Assembly (NCBI RefSeq): GCF_034120055.1
Contig: NZ_CP139368.1
Coordinates: 2,542,001 to 2,606,000 of the forward strand
Source of the DNA: Microbacterium rhizosphaerae
GTDB taxonomy: Bacteria; Actinomycetota; Actinomycetes; Actinomycetales; Microbacteriaceae
Direction: 5' to 3'
DNA length: 64,000 nt
The notes under the pieces were generated by a model, which did not search any database, was not told the origin of the DNA, and worked only from the letters and a program-made list of their open reading frames with translations. The translations under genes and the position numbers were made by a program. Below, piece by piece: positions 40,112 to 49,824 of this stretch; position 1 is the first letter of the stretch; each line of letters opens with the position of its first letter.

Positions 40112-43100
40112 ATCCGGTCGTCCCGGAGGACGAGGTCGTCGCCGACGTAGTACAGCGCGACGTCGATCTGGTCGAGCGGGACGCCGTGCCGCTTGTGATA
40201 GGCCACGCGGTAGAGCGCGAGCTGCAGCATCCGCTCCTCGCGCTCCCGCGGCGTCGCGGGAGGCTTGCCGGTCTTCCAGTCGACGATCTCGATCCGGTCG
40301 CCGCGTCGGTAGACGGCATCCAGCTTGCACACCACGATGTGGTCCGCACCGGCACCGCCGTCGAGCGCGAAGTCGATCTCCGCTTCGACCTCGAGCGGGG
40401 CCAGCTGTCCCCACTCGGAGCCCTCGAAGATCGCCTGCAACCGGGCGAGCTCGGCCGCGTCCTCGGCTCCCGCCTCACTGTCGGGCTGATCGATGTCGGC
40501 CTCCCAGAGCCCGTCGTCCGGGGAGGGGCCGACGCCCGCGCGCTCCGCGCGCTGCTCCACCCACGCGTGGAAGAGCGTGCCGAGCCGCGTCTGCCGGTAA
40601 GGGCGCTCGGGCACGGGCCGCGCCACCGCGCGCACCGTCGAGTCGAAGGCGGTGACGTAGTCCTTGAACCGCGATGCCGGGATGCGGGTCGGCGCGGGGA
40701 TGCGCGTCGCCGCCGTGCGGGCATCCCGCTCGGCGAGCAGCCGGATCAGCTCCTCATCGGGGACCGCATCCCCCGCCGCGATCGCCGCACGCACCTCCTG
40801 CGCCGCCGTTCGCACGACCGGGCCGCGCGCGCCGAGCGGATCCAGCGGCCACGCCAGGACCTGCCCGCCTCGGTCGAGGTACGGGTTGTCGCCGGGGTCT
40901 GCCTCGGGCAGCGGATCGCGGCCCAGGGCCTCGAGCATCTGCGAGAGGTACGGGCTCGGGCGACGCGACCGCAGCTGTCCTCCCCAGGTCGATCCGGTCA
41001 GCAGGAGATCGCTGCGGGCGCGCGTCACCGCGACGTACGCCAGCCGTCGCTCCTCCTGCTCCTGGTGGGCGCCGTTCCCCTCCTTGAACGCGGTGATCGC
41101 GTCGGCGAGCTCCTTCCTCGTGCCCTGCGCTCCGGCATCCCACTCGAGCGCGGGCAGGGCGCCGCGGTCGCCGCGGAAGGCGTACGGGAGAGTCCCGAAG
41201 CCGAGCCAGCCGAGCTTCGTGCGCGGGGCTTTCGGCAGCTCATCGGCAACGAGACGGACGACCGCCACGGCATCCCACTCGAGCCCTTTCGACCCGTGGA
41301 TCGTCAGCAGCTGCACGACACCCGGCTGCTGAGGCTCGGTGCGCGGCACGAGCTCGTCGGTCTCCTCGGCGTGATCGAGCCATGCGAGCAGGCTCGACAC
41401 GGAGCCCTGCTCATCGCCGGCCAGGAATCCGCGCACCTCGTCGAGGAACGCCCGCAGCTGTGCGGAGGCGACGCGCGCGGCGCCGCGCGTCTCGTTGGCC
41501 GCGAGCTCGACGTCGAGCCGCAGCTCCACCTCGATGAGCCGGATGAGGTCGGGGATCGGCTGCGCGGCCGCTCGGCGCAGCCGCGCGAACATCTCCCCCG
41601 CTTCCCGCAGCCTCGCGAGCCCCTCTGCCGTGAAGCCGCCGAGGAGGCGGTATTCCTCGCGCGTGGTGCGGACGAACTCCAGCGCGTCGATGATCGAGAG
41701 CTGTTCGTCGATCCCCGCCGAGCCGCGCACCCGGGCGGCGAGCCTCGGTTCGAGCGGCTGCAGCGAGCCGTCTCGCTTGGAGAGCGCGTCCGCCAGCTCT
41801 TGGAGCGCCCCCAGGTCGGCGACGCCCACGGCGAAGCGAGGCCCGGACAGCAGGCGGATGAGAGCGGAGCCCTGGCTGGGGTCGTGCACGACGCGGAGCG
41901 CCGCGACGACGTCGACGACCTCGGGCGTCGACAGCAGACCGCCCAGGCCGAGGATCCGGTGCGGGATGCCGCGCCGCGCGAGCGCATCGGCGAACGTGTT
42001 CATGTGCCGCTTCGCACGGAACAGCACCGCCCCCGAGTGGGCCTTCTGCTCGACAGCCGGCAGACCCGCCTCCGCGCGCTCGCGCGCCGCCGCCGCCTGT
42101 CCGGCTGCGTGCTCCGCGCGCACGTCCGCGAACCACTGGGCGACCGCATCCGCCTCGTCGTCGATCGTCGCCTCGAAGCGGCACGCGACCCGTCCGCTGC
42201 CCGCGCCCGGCCGGGACTGCAACGCGCCGACCGGCACCGCGCCGTGAGCCGTCCCGGCGACGAGGCTGTTGGCCGCGGCGAGGATGTCGACGTCGTTGCG
42301 CCAGCTGACCATGAGTCCGTGGTGCGCGCACTCCGTCTGCCGGGCGAAGGCGCCCGCGAAGGCGGAGAGGTTGTCGGCGGATGCGCCGCGCCAGCCGTAG
42401 ATCGACTGGTTGGGGTCGCCCACGGCCATCACCGCGCTGTCGTGGAAGATCTCGGCGAGGAGTCGAGTCTGGATGACGGAGGTGTCCTGGTACTCGTCGA
42501 GGAGCACGACGCGATACTGCCCCCGCAGCTCCTCGCCGACGGCGGGCGACTGCTCCACGATGTCGAGGGCGCCGGCGACCTGGTCGGCGAAGTCGAGCGT
42601 CTCCTCGATCGTCTTGCGCTGCGCGTAGTCGCGCACGAGGCCGGTGAGCACCGGCAGGCCGGTCATCGCGGCATGGAACTTCTCGATGTCGCCGGGGCTC
42701 TGCAGCTGCGGATTCACGAACGGCTCGACGCGTCGCGCCCAATCGGCGGCGAAGGCGTCGATGCGATCGAGATCCGCGCGGTTGTCGAGCACGTCGCCGG
42801 CCAGCGCGCTGACGGCATCGACGACGGTCGAGAACGCCTCGCCGCGCTGGGCGAGCCGTTCGTCGGTCGATGCGATCACGACGCGCCGCGCGAGCAGCCA
42901 CGATGCGGACTGGCTCATGAGGGCTGCGTCGGGATCGCGGCCGATGCGTGCGCCGTGCTCGCGCACGATGGCGTCCGCGAACGAGTTGTAGGTCGCGACC
43001 CGCGGGCGCAGGAGCGCGTCCTCGGCGAGAGACGGCGGCGGCGCAGCGCCGAGGCGAGCCGCCAGCGCATCGAGGCAGGCGCTCAGGGCGATCCGTCGGG

Positions 43101-43491
43101 CCCGGGGGGCGGCATCCCTCGATCCCGCCCAGAAGCGCGCGAGCTCCCCGGACTCCGCGAGTGCGTCGATATGCGGGACCAGGCCCCGCTGCGCGTACTC
43201 GTCGATGCTCGCCAGCCGATGGTCGATGCGCTCGGCGAGCTCGCCCGCCGCCTTGCGGGTGAACGTGAGACCCAGCACTTCGTCGCGCCGCACGTGCTCG
43301 TTGGCGATGAGCCACACCACGCGCCCGGCCATCGTCTCGGTCTTGCCGCTCCCGGCGCCCGCCACGACGAGCGCCGGAGCCGGCGGCGCCTCGATCACGG
43401 CGCGCTGCTCGGGTGTCGGGGCCGGCAGTCCGAGCGCGGCGGCGATGCCCTCGGCGCTGACGGTCGCGGGGCGCTCCCACGCCGGGCTCAC
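40045..43491 (-). CDS. adnB: AdnB-like helicase-nuclease subunit
   Basis: 1148 residues from a GTG at 43491 that overlaps the adnA stop codon (GTGA). SF1A motor: Walker A AGAGSGKTE with K50, VVLLDEYQDTS, GDPNQSIYGWRGAS, LTIHGSKGLEWDAV and VAVTRARSDLLL. The C-terminal RecB-like nuclease has IEIVDWKTGK near residue 1070 and QLALYRVAY. AdnAB is the actinobacterial counterpart of RecBCD/AddAB: it resects double-strand breaks for recombination. All motor motifs look intact, so this subunit probably drives translocation. Length is normal. Confidence 0.93.
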   Translation of the reverse strand: MSPAWERPATVSAEGIAAALGLPAPTPEQRAVIEAPPAPALVVAGAGSGKTETMAGRVVWLIANEHVRRDEVLGLTFTRKAAGELAERIDHRLASIDEYAQRGLVPHIDALAESGELARFWAGSRDAAPRARRIALSACLDALAARLGAAPPPSLAEDALLRPRVATYNSFADAIVREHGARIGRDPDAALMSQSASWLLARRVVIASTDERLAQRGEAFSTVVDAVSALAGDVLDNRADLDRIDAFAADWARRVEPFVNPQLQSPGDIEKFHAAMTGLPVLTGLVRDYAQRKTIEETLDFADQVAGALDIVEQSPAVGEELRGQYRVVLLDEYQDTSVIQTRLLAEIFHDSAVMAVGDPNQSIYGWRGASADNLSAFAGAFARQTECAHHGLMVSWRNDVDILAAANSLVAGTAHGAVPVGALQSRPGAGSGRVACRFEATIDDEADAVAQWFADVRAEHAAGQAAAARERAEAGLPAVEQKAHSGAVLFRAKRHMNTFADALARRGIPHRILGLGGLLSTPEVVDVVAALRVVHDPSQGSALIRLLSGPRFAVGVADLGALQELADALSKRDGSLQPLEPRLAARVRGSAGIDEQLSIIDALEFVRTTREEYRLLGGFTAEGLARLREAGEMFARLRRAAAQPIPDLIRLIEVELRLDVELAANETRGAARVASAQLRAFLDEVRGFLAGDEQGSVSSLLAWLDHAEETDELVPRTEPQQPGVVQLLTIHGSKGLEWDAVAVVRLVADELPKAPRTKLGWLGFGTLPYAFRGDRGALPALEWDAGAQGTRKELADAITAFKEGNGAHQEQEERRLAYVAVTRARSDLLLTGSTWGGQLRSRRPSPYLSQMLEALGRDPLPEADPGDNPYLDRGGQVLAWPLDPLGARGPVVRTAAQEVRAAIAAGDAVPDEELIRLLAERDARTAATRIPAPTRIPASRFKDYVTAFDSTVRAVARPVPERPYRQTRLGTLFHAWVEQRAERAGVGPSPDDGLWEADIDQPDSEAGAEDAAELARLQAIFEGSEWGQLAPLEVEAEIDFALDGGAGADHIVVCKLDAVYRRGDRIEIVDWKTGKPPATPREREERMLQLALYRVAYHKRHGVPLDQIDVALYYVGDDLVLRDDRIYSESDLAQRWSAAREARSASA

Positions 43492-46400
43492 GAGGCGGAC
43501 ACCGCCTTCACGGTGTGGATGCCGCACACGGCGAACCGGTCGGTGCGGCAGTGGGTGTCGAGGTGCGCGTCGAATGAGTCGGATGCCATCCCGGCGGCGA
43601 CCTCGACGATGCGCTGCAGGAACGCCGTGCGCAGGTCGGGTGTCATGGGCGCCTGCCGGGCGAGGCGGTACTGCGTGTTCTTGAGGGTCTTCGACAGGAC
43701 GAGCAGGCGCGCACCGGCGTTGGCGGCGCGATCGGCGCCAGGCACGTGGCCCTCGAGCAGCGCGAGTTGGTAGGCCGCAAGCTGCGGGTCCTCGACGACC
43801 TTGGCGTCCGAGACTCGATCCTCGGAGCGGCCGGTCTTGAGATCGACGATGACGACGCGCTCGGCATCCGGACGCTCCGCATCCGCGGGCACCTCCTCAC
43901 CGCCGCCCGGCGGGTACACCTCGACCCTGTCGACCGACCCGCTGAGCAGCGCGATGCGCCGGCCCTCGAGGCTCTCGCCCTCCGCCATCGTAACGACCTC
44001 GGGCACGGAGTCCATGTCGACGCCGATGCGGAAGCGCGCCTCTGCGCCGATCGCGCGTCCGCCCTCGCGCGCCACCCGCGACAGATACGCATGGAGCCGC
44101 CCCACGAGGACCCCCGCCCACGCGTGCTCCTTCTGCGACAGCCACGGCGCCTCGAAGTCGAGCTCCCCCCAACGCGAATCGACGAGTGACTGCAGCTCGG
44201 CCAGCGCTCCGTCCGGCACCTCCTCGAGTGCGGCATGCAGGATCGTGCCGACCCCGGCCGAGGACGAGCGGCTGTCGCCGCCGAGCGCCCGCACGGCCCA
44301 GTCCAGCTCGCACTGCGCGAAGCCCTCGAGCTTGGACGGCGACACGTGCACCGGACCCCGCGCGGGGTCCCGCAGCGGGGCGTCGGAGCTCGGCGCGGCG
44401 ATGCCATACCACTCGGAGGGATCCGCCCCGGCGACGTGAGCTTCTGCCAGGACGGACAGCTGCTGCGCCGCGTGGCGGCGCGCGGGCTCGAGCGACGAGG
44501 TCGTCAGCGTGCGCCTGTGCTGCGCGACGAGCCCGCGCAGGGTGAGGGGATGCTGCGGCACCGACGGTCCGTCGGGATCGTCGTCGGGCGGGGGGAAGTA
44601 CGACAGCAGCGGGCTCGCGCCGAGGTCGTCGTCGTCCACCGCCGTCACCACGAGCCGACTGCGCGCGCGCGACACCGCGCGCACGAGGAGCCGGAGCTCG
44701 TCGTGCAGCACCGCGCGACGGCGGTCGAGAACGGCGGGGGTCTCCGGAGCCGATCGCCCTGCACGGCGCGCCGCGACATCGTCCGCGAGGCGCCACGTGT
44801 CGAGCAGGCCTCCGCGCAGGCGCACGTTCGGCCACACGCCGTCCTGCACGCCGGCGATGACGACGGCCTCGAACTCGGTCCCCAGCGCCGCCGCGGGCGT
44901 GAGCAGGGTCACCGTCTGTCCCCTGTCGGGAGCGGCGAGGATGTCCTCGGGCACGTCGCCGTCGAGGATCCGGTGCACGAACGGCCACGGTCCGTCCTCC
45001 GGAGCGCGCTCGACAGCGCGCTTGGCGGCGTCGAACAGCGCGACGAGGGCATCGAGCGCGTGATCGGCCTCCGCCGCGAGTATGCCGGCGCTCGCCGCCT
45101 GCTCGCGCCACGCGTCGGCGAGCCGCCGACCCGTCCCCGCCTCGCGCGCGCGATCCCACGCAGTCCACAGCAGATCGTGGATCGTCGCCCCGCGCTCCGC
45201 GTCCTCGCGCAGCCGCTGCAGCGTCACACCGAGCCGCTCGGCGATGCCGCCCTCCCGGGTGCCGAGGAGACCGAGCTCGAGCGGAGCGGCCAGCGCCGTC
45301 CGCAGCAGCTCGCGTGCGGGTGCGGCGGGCGGTGCGCCCTCCTCCTGCGCCTCGCGCAGGGCCGCATGCCGGAGACGCGCGCGCAGCCGGCGCAGGCCGA
45401 CCGCATCCAGCCCGCCGAACGGCGAGAGCAGGGCCGAGGAGAGCCGATCCGGGTCCCGCTCGAGGGGCGCGGTGAGCCCGAGCCGCACGATCTCGACGAG
45501 GTCGCGCACGACCTGCTCCCGGCCCAGCGGACGCTGCACTCCGGCGGCGCGGGTGGGCACCTCCCGCGCCGCCAACTCGACCTCGAGCGACGCCACCTGA
45601 CGCGTGTCGTGCGCGATGACGGCCATGCCCGACCACGGCACCTCGTCCAGCACGTGCCACTCCCGCAGAGTGCGGGCGATGCGGTCGACCTCCTCGAACG
45701 GCGACGGCGCCACGATCGTGCGCAGCGCGGCATCGTCCTGCTCCGGGCCGGGAGGGCGACGATGGTCGACGCGCCCCGCGGCGCCGATCGCCCCGGTCAC
45801 GGTGCGCGTGACGCGGGTGAGGGACGCTGCCGCCCGGTGCGGCGCATCCAGCACATGCACCGTTCCCAGCACATCGCAGAGCTCGGCGAACAACTCGGGG
45901 CCGGCCCCGCGGAACGCGCCCGAGCCGATGTCGGGGTCGCCGAAGGCGAGTACCGCCACGCCGCGCGACTGCAGCGACCGGATGAGCTCGATCCCGCCGC
46001 GCGTCAGCTCCTGCGCGTCGTCGACGAGCACGGCGCGCAGCAGCGCGGGCGGCCCGAGCTGCGGCTCCGCGGCCTCCCCGGGCCGGGCGTCGCGGAGGAT
46101 TGCGGCAGCCTCCGCGACCAGGTCGGCGGCCTCGCGGTGCGCCGCGCGCATCTGGCCCATGATGTCGCGGTAATCGCGCAGGAAGGATGCCGCTGCCACC
46201 CACGCGGGCCGCCCGCAGGCCGCGCCGAGCGCGGCGAGCTCCGCCGGTTCGACGTGCAGCTGGGCGCACTCGGCGATGAGCGTCCGCAGCTCCGTGCGGA
46301 AGGAGCGGGAAGCGCGGACATGCGATGCCAGCCCCTCCGGCCAGCGGTCCGCTCCGCGCGCGGCATCCTCGTCATCGCCGGCCAGGAGCTCGGCGATGAT

Positions 46401-46748
46401 GCGATCCTGGTCACCGGCGGTCAGAAGGAGCGGCGGCTCGTCGCCGCGCTGAACCGCCGCGGCGCGCACGAGCTGGAAGGCGAAGGATGCGAGCGACCTC
46501 GCCAGCGGGCCCGCCGTCGCCTGCCCGGCCGCGAGGGCGAGCCGGTCGCGCAGCGCCGTCGCCGTCTGACGGGTCGGCGTGAGCACGAGCAGTTGCGCGG
46601 TCGAGAGGCCTGCCGACAGCAGCGCGCCGGCCCGCGCAGCGAGCGCTGAGGTCTTTCCCGTCCCGGGCGCCCCGATGACGACTCCCGATGCGTGCGCATC
46701 GAGGTCGACGACCGCGCGCTGCGCCGGATCCAGAACCATCCCGTCCAT
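43488..46748 (-). CDS. adnA: AdnA-like helicase-nuclease subunit
   Basis: 1086 residues from the ATG at 46748 (a TTG at 46754 and an ATG at 46739 are alternatives). It has Walker A GAPGTGKTS with K32, a Walker B that reads LVDDAQELT rather than DExQ, and a C-terminal RecB-like nuclease motif VIVDLKTGRSEDR near residue 970 followed by QLAAYQLALLEG. The weakened Walker B fits the view that AdnB is the main motor. It is translationally coupled to adnB. A TACGGT box lies just before the start, so the leader would be only a few bases. Confidence 0.92.
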   Translation of the reverse strand: MDGMVLDPAQRAVVDLDAHASGVVIGAPGTGKTSALAARAGALLSAGLSTAQLLVLTPTRQTATALRDRLALAAGQATAGPLARSLASFAFQLVRAAAVQRGDEPPLLLTAGDQDRIIAELLAGDDEDAARGADRWPEGLASHVRASRSFRTELRTLIAECAQLHVEPAELAALGAACGRPAWVAAASFLRDYRDIMGQMRAAHREAADLVAEAAAILRDARPGEAAEPQLGPPALLRAVLVDDAQELTRGGIELIRSLQSRGVAVLAFGDPDIGSGAFRGAGPELFAELCDVLGTVHVLDAPHRAAASLTRVTRTVTGAIGAAGRVDHRRPPGPEQDDAALRTIVAPSPFEEVDRIARTLREWHVLDEVPWSGMAVIAHDTRQVASLEVELAAREVPTRAAGVQRPLGREQVVRDLVEIVRLGLTAPLERDPDRLSSALLSPFGGLDAVGLRRLRARLRHAALREAQEEGAPPAAPARELLRTALAAPLELGLLGTREGGIAERLGVTLQRLREDAERGATIHDLLWTAWDRAREAGTGRRLADAWREQAASAGILAAEADHALDALVALFDAAKRAVERAPEDGPWPFVHRILDGDVPEDILAAPDRGQTVTLLTPAAALGTEFEAVVIAGVQDGVWPNVRLRGGLLDTWRLADDVAARRAGRSAPETPAVLDRRRAVLHDELRLLVRAVSRARSRLVVTAVDDDDLGASPLLSYFPPPDDDPDGPSVPQHPLTLRGLVAQHRRTLTTSSLEPARRHAAQQLSVLAEAHVAGADPSEWYGIAAPSSDAPLRDPARGPVHVSPSKLEGFAQCELDWAVRALGGDSRSSSAGVGTILHAALEEVPDGALAELQSLVDSRWGELDFEAPWLSQKEHAWAGVLVGRLHAYLSRVAREGGRAIGAEARFRIGVDMDSVPEVVTMAEGESLEGRRIALLSGSVDRVEVYPPGGGEEVPADAERPDAERVVIVDLKTGRSEDRVSDAKVVEDPQLAAYQLALLEGHVPGADRAANAGARLLVLSKTLKNTQYRLARQAPMTPDLRTAFLQRIVEVAAGMASDSFDAHLDTHCRTDRFAVCGIHTVKAVSAS

Positions 46749-46899
46749 ACGCAAGCCACCGTAGCGCGCGCCCCGGACAGCCGCCGTCAGGCGTTCGCCC
46801 AGAGCGTTCCGCGTCGGAGCCGGGGCGTGTGAGCCGTGTCGTAGAGTGGCGATGCGCCCTCAGAGATCGCGCGTTGGACATCGAGAAAGGCACCGCCCC

Positions 46900-47124
46900 G
46901 TGGAGATCCGCATCGGCATCGCGAACACCGGCCGTGAGCTCAACTTCGAGACGAACGACTCGGCCGACACGGTCAAGAAGGCGCTCGCCGACGCGCTGGA
47001 CGCCAAGGCGACGCACGTCACCTTCGCAGACGCGAAGGGCACCACCTACATCGTGCCGACGGCCGGCCTCGCCTATGTGGAGCTCGGCACCGAGGAGTCC
47101 CGCCGCGTCGGATTCGTGGCCTGA
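46900..47124 (+). CDS. DUF3107 family protein
   Basis: 74 residues from a GTG at 46900. The pattern MEIRIGIANTGRELNFETNDSADTVKKAL and FADAKGTTYIVPTAGLAYVELG is the DUF3107 (TB9.4-like) family, small ATP-binding-related proteins restricted to Actinobacteria; function unknown. A TAGAGT -10 box at 46842-46847 would give a leader of ~45 bases. It is followed one base later by a small membrane-protein gene. Confidence 0.9.
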   Translation: MEIRIGIANTGRELNFETNDSADTVKKALADALDAKATHVTFADAKGTTYIVPTAGLAYVELGTEESRRVGFVA

Positions 47125-47125
47125 C

Positions 47126-47413
47126 ATGCAGATCCTGCTGGCTCTGCTGTTCGGGGCGGCCGTCGGTGCGCTCGTGCATCTGACGCTCCCCGGCCGTGAG
47201 ACCCGGGGGGTGGCGCTGACCCCCGTCGCAGGCGCCGTCATCGGCGGCGCCGTGTGGCTCGCGCTGACATGGGCGCGCTTGACGATCGACGATCCGTGGC
47301 TGTGGATCGCCTCGTTCGCGGCCCCGTTCCTCCTCTACCCCATCGTCGCGCTGCTGACGGCGAGCCGTCGCCACCACGACCGCGCGGAGCGGGCCCGGCT
47401 GCGCATCGCCTGA
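47126..47413 (+). CDS. Small three-helix membrane protein (95 aa)
   Basis: The ATG lies one base after the DUF3107 stop, which suggests coupled translation. Three hydrophobic helices are seen (ILLALLFGAAVGALVHLTL, ALTPVAGAVIGGAVWLALTW, LWIASFAAPFLLYPIVALL), with a basic tail ending RRHHDRAERARLRIA. No family or function recognised; it is typical of small conserved actinobacterial membrane proteins. Confidence 0.75.
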   Translation: MQILLALLFGAAVGALVHLTLPGRETRGVALTPVAGAVIGGAVWLALTWARLTIDDPWLWIASFAAPFLLYPIVALLTASRRHHDRAERARLRIA

Positions 47414-47429
47414 TCGGCGGCGGGGGCCG

Positions 47430-48143
47430 CTACGCGGCGAGCCCCATCTCCGACATGCGTCGATCGTGCGCGGCGAGCAGCTCCGTGAAGACGGGTTCGA
47501 CCTTCTTCTCGTCCGCCTCGTCCAGTCGCACGGGGGCGAGCGCCGCACGAGCGACGAGCAGCGTGTCACCGACGAGACGCCGTCCCCACAGCGACAGCAG
47601 CGACGCCCATTCCGGGTCGCTCTCGATCGTGCGCCTGAGAATGGTCAGGACGCCCTCGCTGCCGTCGGAGGCGCGCAGGATGCCGGCCGCTGCGCGGCCC
47701 TGCTCGCCGTAGCTCGACGAGAGCGACACGTAGAAGTCGTCGAGCATGCCCGCCGTGATGTGCACCGAGAGCATCGTCTCCGGCGTGCGCGTGCCGTGCG
47801 TCGCATCCCTGAACGCATCCAGCTGCTCGCGGAAGGGAAGCATGAGCGCCGTCGGGTCGTCACCGCCCGCGCGCATGAGCGCCACGAGCTTCTCGTGCTT
47901 GTCGAGTGCCGCACCCGCGGCGCGCGACAGAGCCTCCTTGTCGGCGAGTCCGGGCGTCGCCGAGATCAGCTCGCTGAGCGTCTCGAAGAACCCCAGCTGC
48001 AGGTAGGCGGCCTGCCCCAGGAAGGTGTCGATGTCGGGCGCGAGCTCGGCGAAATCGACGAGGGTGGTGTCCGACACCTCGTCTCGCGACCGCACGCGCA
48101 GGATGCGCAGCGGCTCGCGACGACGGCGCAGCCAATCCCACAT
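47430..48143 (-). CDS. Ferritin-like fold protein (MiaE-like hydroxylase domain)
   Basis: 237 residues from the ATG at 48143, with AAGGTGGG upstream. The protein is all-helical and resembles the ferritin-like fold domain that databases relate to tRNA-(ms2io6A)-hydroxylase, in the actinobacterial form that sits beside a DEAD-box helicase and DUF3107. Candidate metal ligands include Glu and His in FFETLSELI, DKHEKLVALM and the helix around TPETMLSVHITAGMLDDFY. Actual substrate unknown. It is divergent from the helicase gene. Confidence 0.75.
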   Translation of the reverse strand: MWDWLRRRREPLRILRVRSRDEVSDTTLVDFAELAPDIDTFLGQAAYLQLGFFETLSELISATPGLADKEALSRAAGAALDKHEKLVALMRAGGDDPTALMLPFREQLDAFRDATHGTRTPETMLSVHITAGMLDDFYVSLSSSYGEQGRAAAGILRASDGSEGVLTILRRTIESDPEWASLLSLWGRRLVGDTLLVARAALAPVRLDEADEKKVEPVFTELLAAHDRRMSEMGLAA

Positions 48144-48190
48144 GGAACCCACCTTAGAGGCGCTATCCGGGCTCTCACGGCATCGCCCGC

Positions 48191-48196
48191 TATCCT
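48191..48196 (+). promoter_or_regulatory. Candidate -10 box for the DEAD-box helicase
   Basis: TATCCT in the 163-bp divergent gap would give a ~100-base leader that contains the hairpin below. The -35 is weak. Confidence 0.4.
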
Positions 48197-48240
48197 GGTA
48201 TCCGCCCCGGCGTCGGATCGGGGCCCCGCGCCTGCGAAGA

Positions 48241-48289
48241 GATGAAGGGCGTGGATCCATTTTCCGCGACGCTCGCCGTCGCCCTCATC
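48241..48289 (+). promoter_or_regulatory. Stem-loop in the leader of the DEAD-box helicase
   Basis: GATGAAGGGCG (48241-48251) can pair with CGCCCTCATC (48280-48289), leaving one bulged A and a 28-base loop. It lies 17 bases before the GTG start, where it could affect translation, as in autoregulated cold-shock helicase mRNAs; that role is inferred. Confidence 0.45.
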
Positions 48290-48306
48290 GCAGACAGGTT
48301 CATATT

Positions 48307-49824
48307 GTGACGACCTTCGCCGACCTCGGTGTCGACCAGGACATCGTCGACTCCCTTGCCGCTCGCGGCATCGTCGACGCCTTCCCCATCCAGGAGCAGA
48401 CGATCCCCCTCGGCCTTCCCGGCCAGGACATCATCGGTCAGGCCAAGACCGGCACGGGCAAGACCTTCGGCTTCGGCATCCCCGTCGTCCAGCGCCTGGG
48501 CCTCGACCCGGAGCCGGGCGTGAAGGCGCTCATCGTGGTGCCCACGCGCGAGCTCGCCGTGCAGGTGTACGAGGACATCGACATGCTCACCACCAATCGC
48601 CCGACGAGCGTCGTCGCCATCTACGGCGGCAAGGCGTACGAGGGGCAGATCGAGCAGCTGAAGGCGGGCGCGCAGATCGTCGTCGGAACACCGGGTCGCC
48701 TCATCGACCTGGCCGGCCAGCGGCTGCTGGATCTCTCGCACGCCACCGAGGTGGTCCTCGACGAGGCCGACAAGATGCTCGACCTGGGCTTCCTGCCCGA
48801 CATCGAGAAGATCTTCCAGAAGCTGCCCTCCGTCCGGCACACGCAGCTTTTCTCGGCGACGATGCCCGGCCCGATCATCGCGCTGGCCCGCCGGTTCATG
48901 TCGAACCCGATCCATATCCGGGCGACCGACCCCGACGAGGGGCTCACGCAGGCGAACATCCGCCACCTCGTCTACCGCGCGCACGCCATGGACAAGGACG
49001 AGGTCATCGCCCGCATCCTCCAGGCCGAGGGTCGCGGCAAGACCGTGATCTTCACGCGCACCAAGCGCGCGGCGCAGCGGCTCGTCGACGAGCTCGGCGA
49101 CCGCGGCTTCAACGCGGCCGCCGTGCACGGCGACATGAGCCAGGAGTCGCGCGAGCGCTCGATGGCCGCGTTCAAGGCGGGCAAGCGCGACGTCCTCATC
49201 GCGACGGATGTCGCCGCGCGCGGCATCGACGTGGACGACGTGACCCACGTCATCAACCACACGATCCCCGACGACGACAAGGCGTACCTGCACCGCGCCG
49301 GCCGTACGGGCCGCGCGGGCAAGACCGGCATCGCCGTGACCTTCGTCGACTGGGAGGACCTGCACAAGTGGGCCCTCATCAACCGCGCTCTCGAGTTCGG
49401 ACAGCCGGAGCCGGTCGAGACCTACTCGTCGAGCCCGCACCTGTTCGCCGACCTCGACATCCCCGCCGGCACGAAGGGCCGTATCGCCAGCGCGCCGAAG
49501 GCGCCCAAGTCCGAGAGCCGCGACCGGCCGGCACCGCAGAGCGCGTCCGAGGCGGCGGCCGAGGGCACCGAGCCCGGCGGCACGCGCCGTCGCCGCCGTC
49601 GCTCGCGCGGCGGCGAGCGCGTCGGCTCGACGTTCGAGGGCGAGAAGCGCACCCCGGTGGAGGTCGCCGCGCCCGCGGCCGGAGGCGAGAGCGCGGACTC
49701 CGGCGACGGTGTCGGCGTCGGCACGCACGACGGCGCGGGCAAGGAGCACCACGACGGCCACCCGGCACCCCGCCGGCGTCGCCGCCGTCGCGCGCCGCGT
49801 CCCGAGGGCGGCTCGGCCGCCTGA
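48307..49824 (+). CDS. DEAD-box RNA helicase (RhlE/CsdA-like)
   Basis: 505 residues from a GTG at 48307. All motifs are present: FPIQEQTIPLGLPGQD (Q), AKTGTGKT (I), PTRELA (Ia), GTPGR (Ib), DEAD (II), SAT (III), FTRT (IV), ATDVAARGID (V), HRAGRTGRAG (VI). After the core (~400) comes a disordered tail with three arginine clusters (GTRRRRRRSRGGE, APRRRRRRRAPR), usual for RNA-binding tails of actinobacterial helicases. It unwinds structured RNA in ribosome assembly or mRNA decay. Gene order with DUF3107 and the ferritin-like gene is conserved. Confidence 0.95.
   Translation: MTTFADLGVDQDIVDSLAARGIVDAFPIQEQTIPLGLPGQDIIGQAKTGTGKTFGFGIPVVQRLGLDPEPGVKALIVVPTRELAVQVYEDIDMLTTNRPTSVVAIYGGKAYEGQIEQLKAGAQIVVGTPGRLIDLAGQRLLDLSHATEVVLDEADKMLDLGFLPDIEKIFQKLPSVRHTQLFSATMPGPIIALARRFMSNPIHIRATDPDEGLTQANIRHLVYRAHAMDKDEVIARILQAEGRGKTVIFTRTKRAAQRLVDELGDRGFNAAAVHGDMSQESRERSMAAFKAGKRDVLIATDVAARGIDVDDVTHVINHTIPDDDKAYLHRAGRTGRAGKTGIAVTFVDWEDLHKWALINRALEFGQPEPVETYSSSPHLFADLDIPAGTKGRIASAPKAPKSESRDRPAPQSASEAAAEGTEPGGTRRRRRRSRGGERVGSTFEGEKRTPVEVAAPAAGGESADSGDGVGVGTHDGAGKEHHDGHPAPRRRRRRRAPRPEGGSAA

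Noticed and set aside
39367..43773. 1468-aa plus-strand open frame opposite adnB
   Set aside because: It is antisense to a complete helicase-nuclease, with shadow-frame composition and no recognisable domain.
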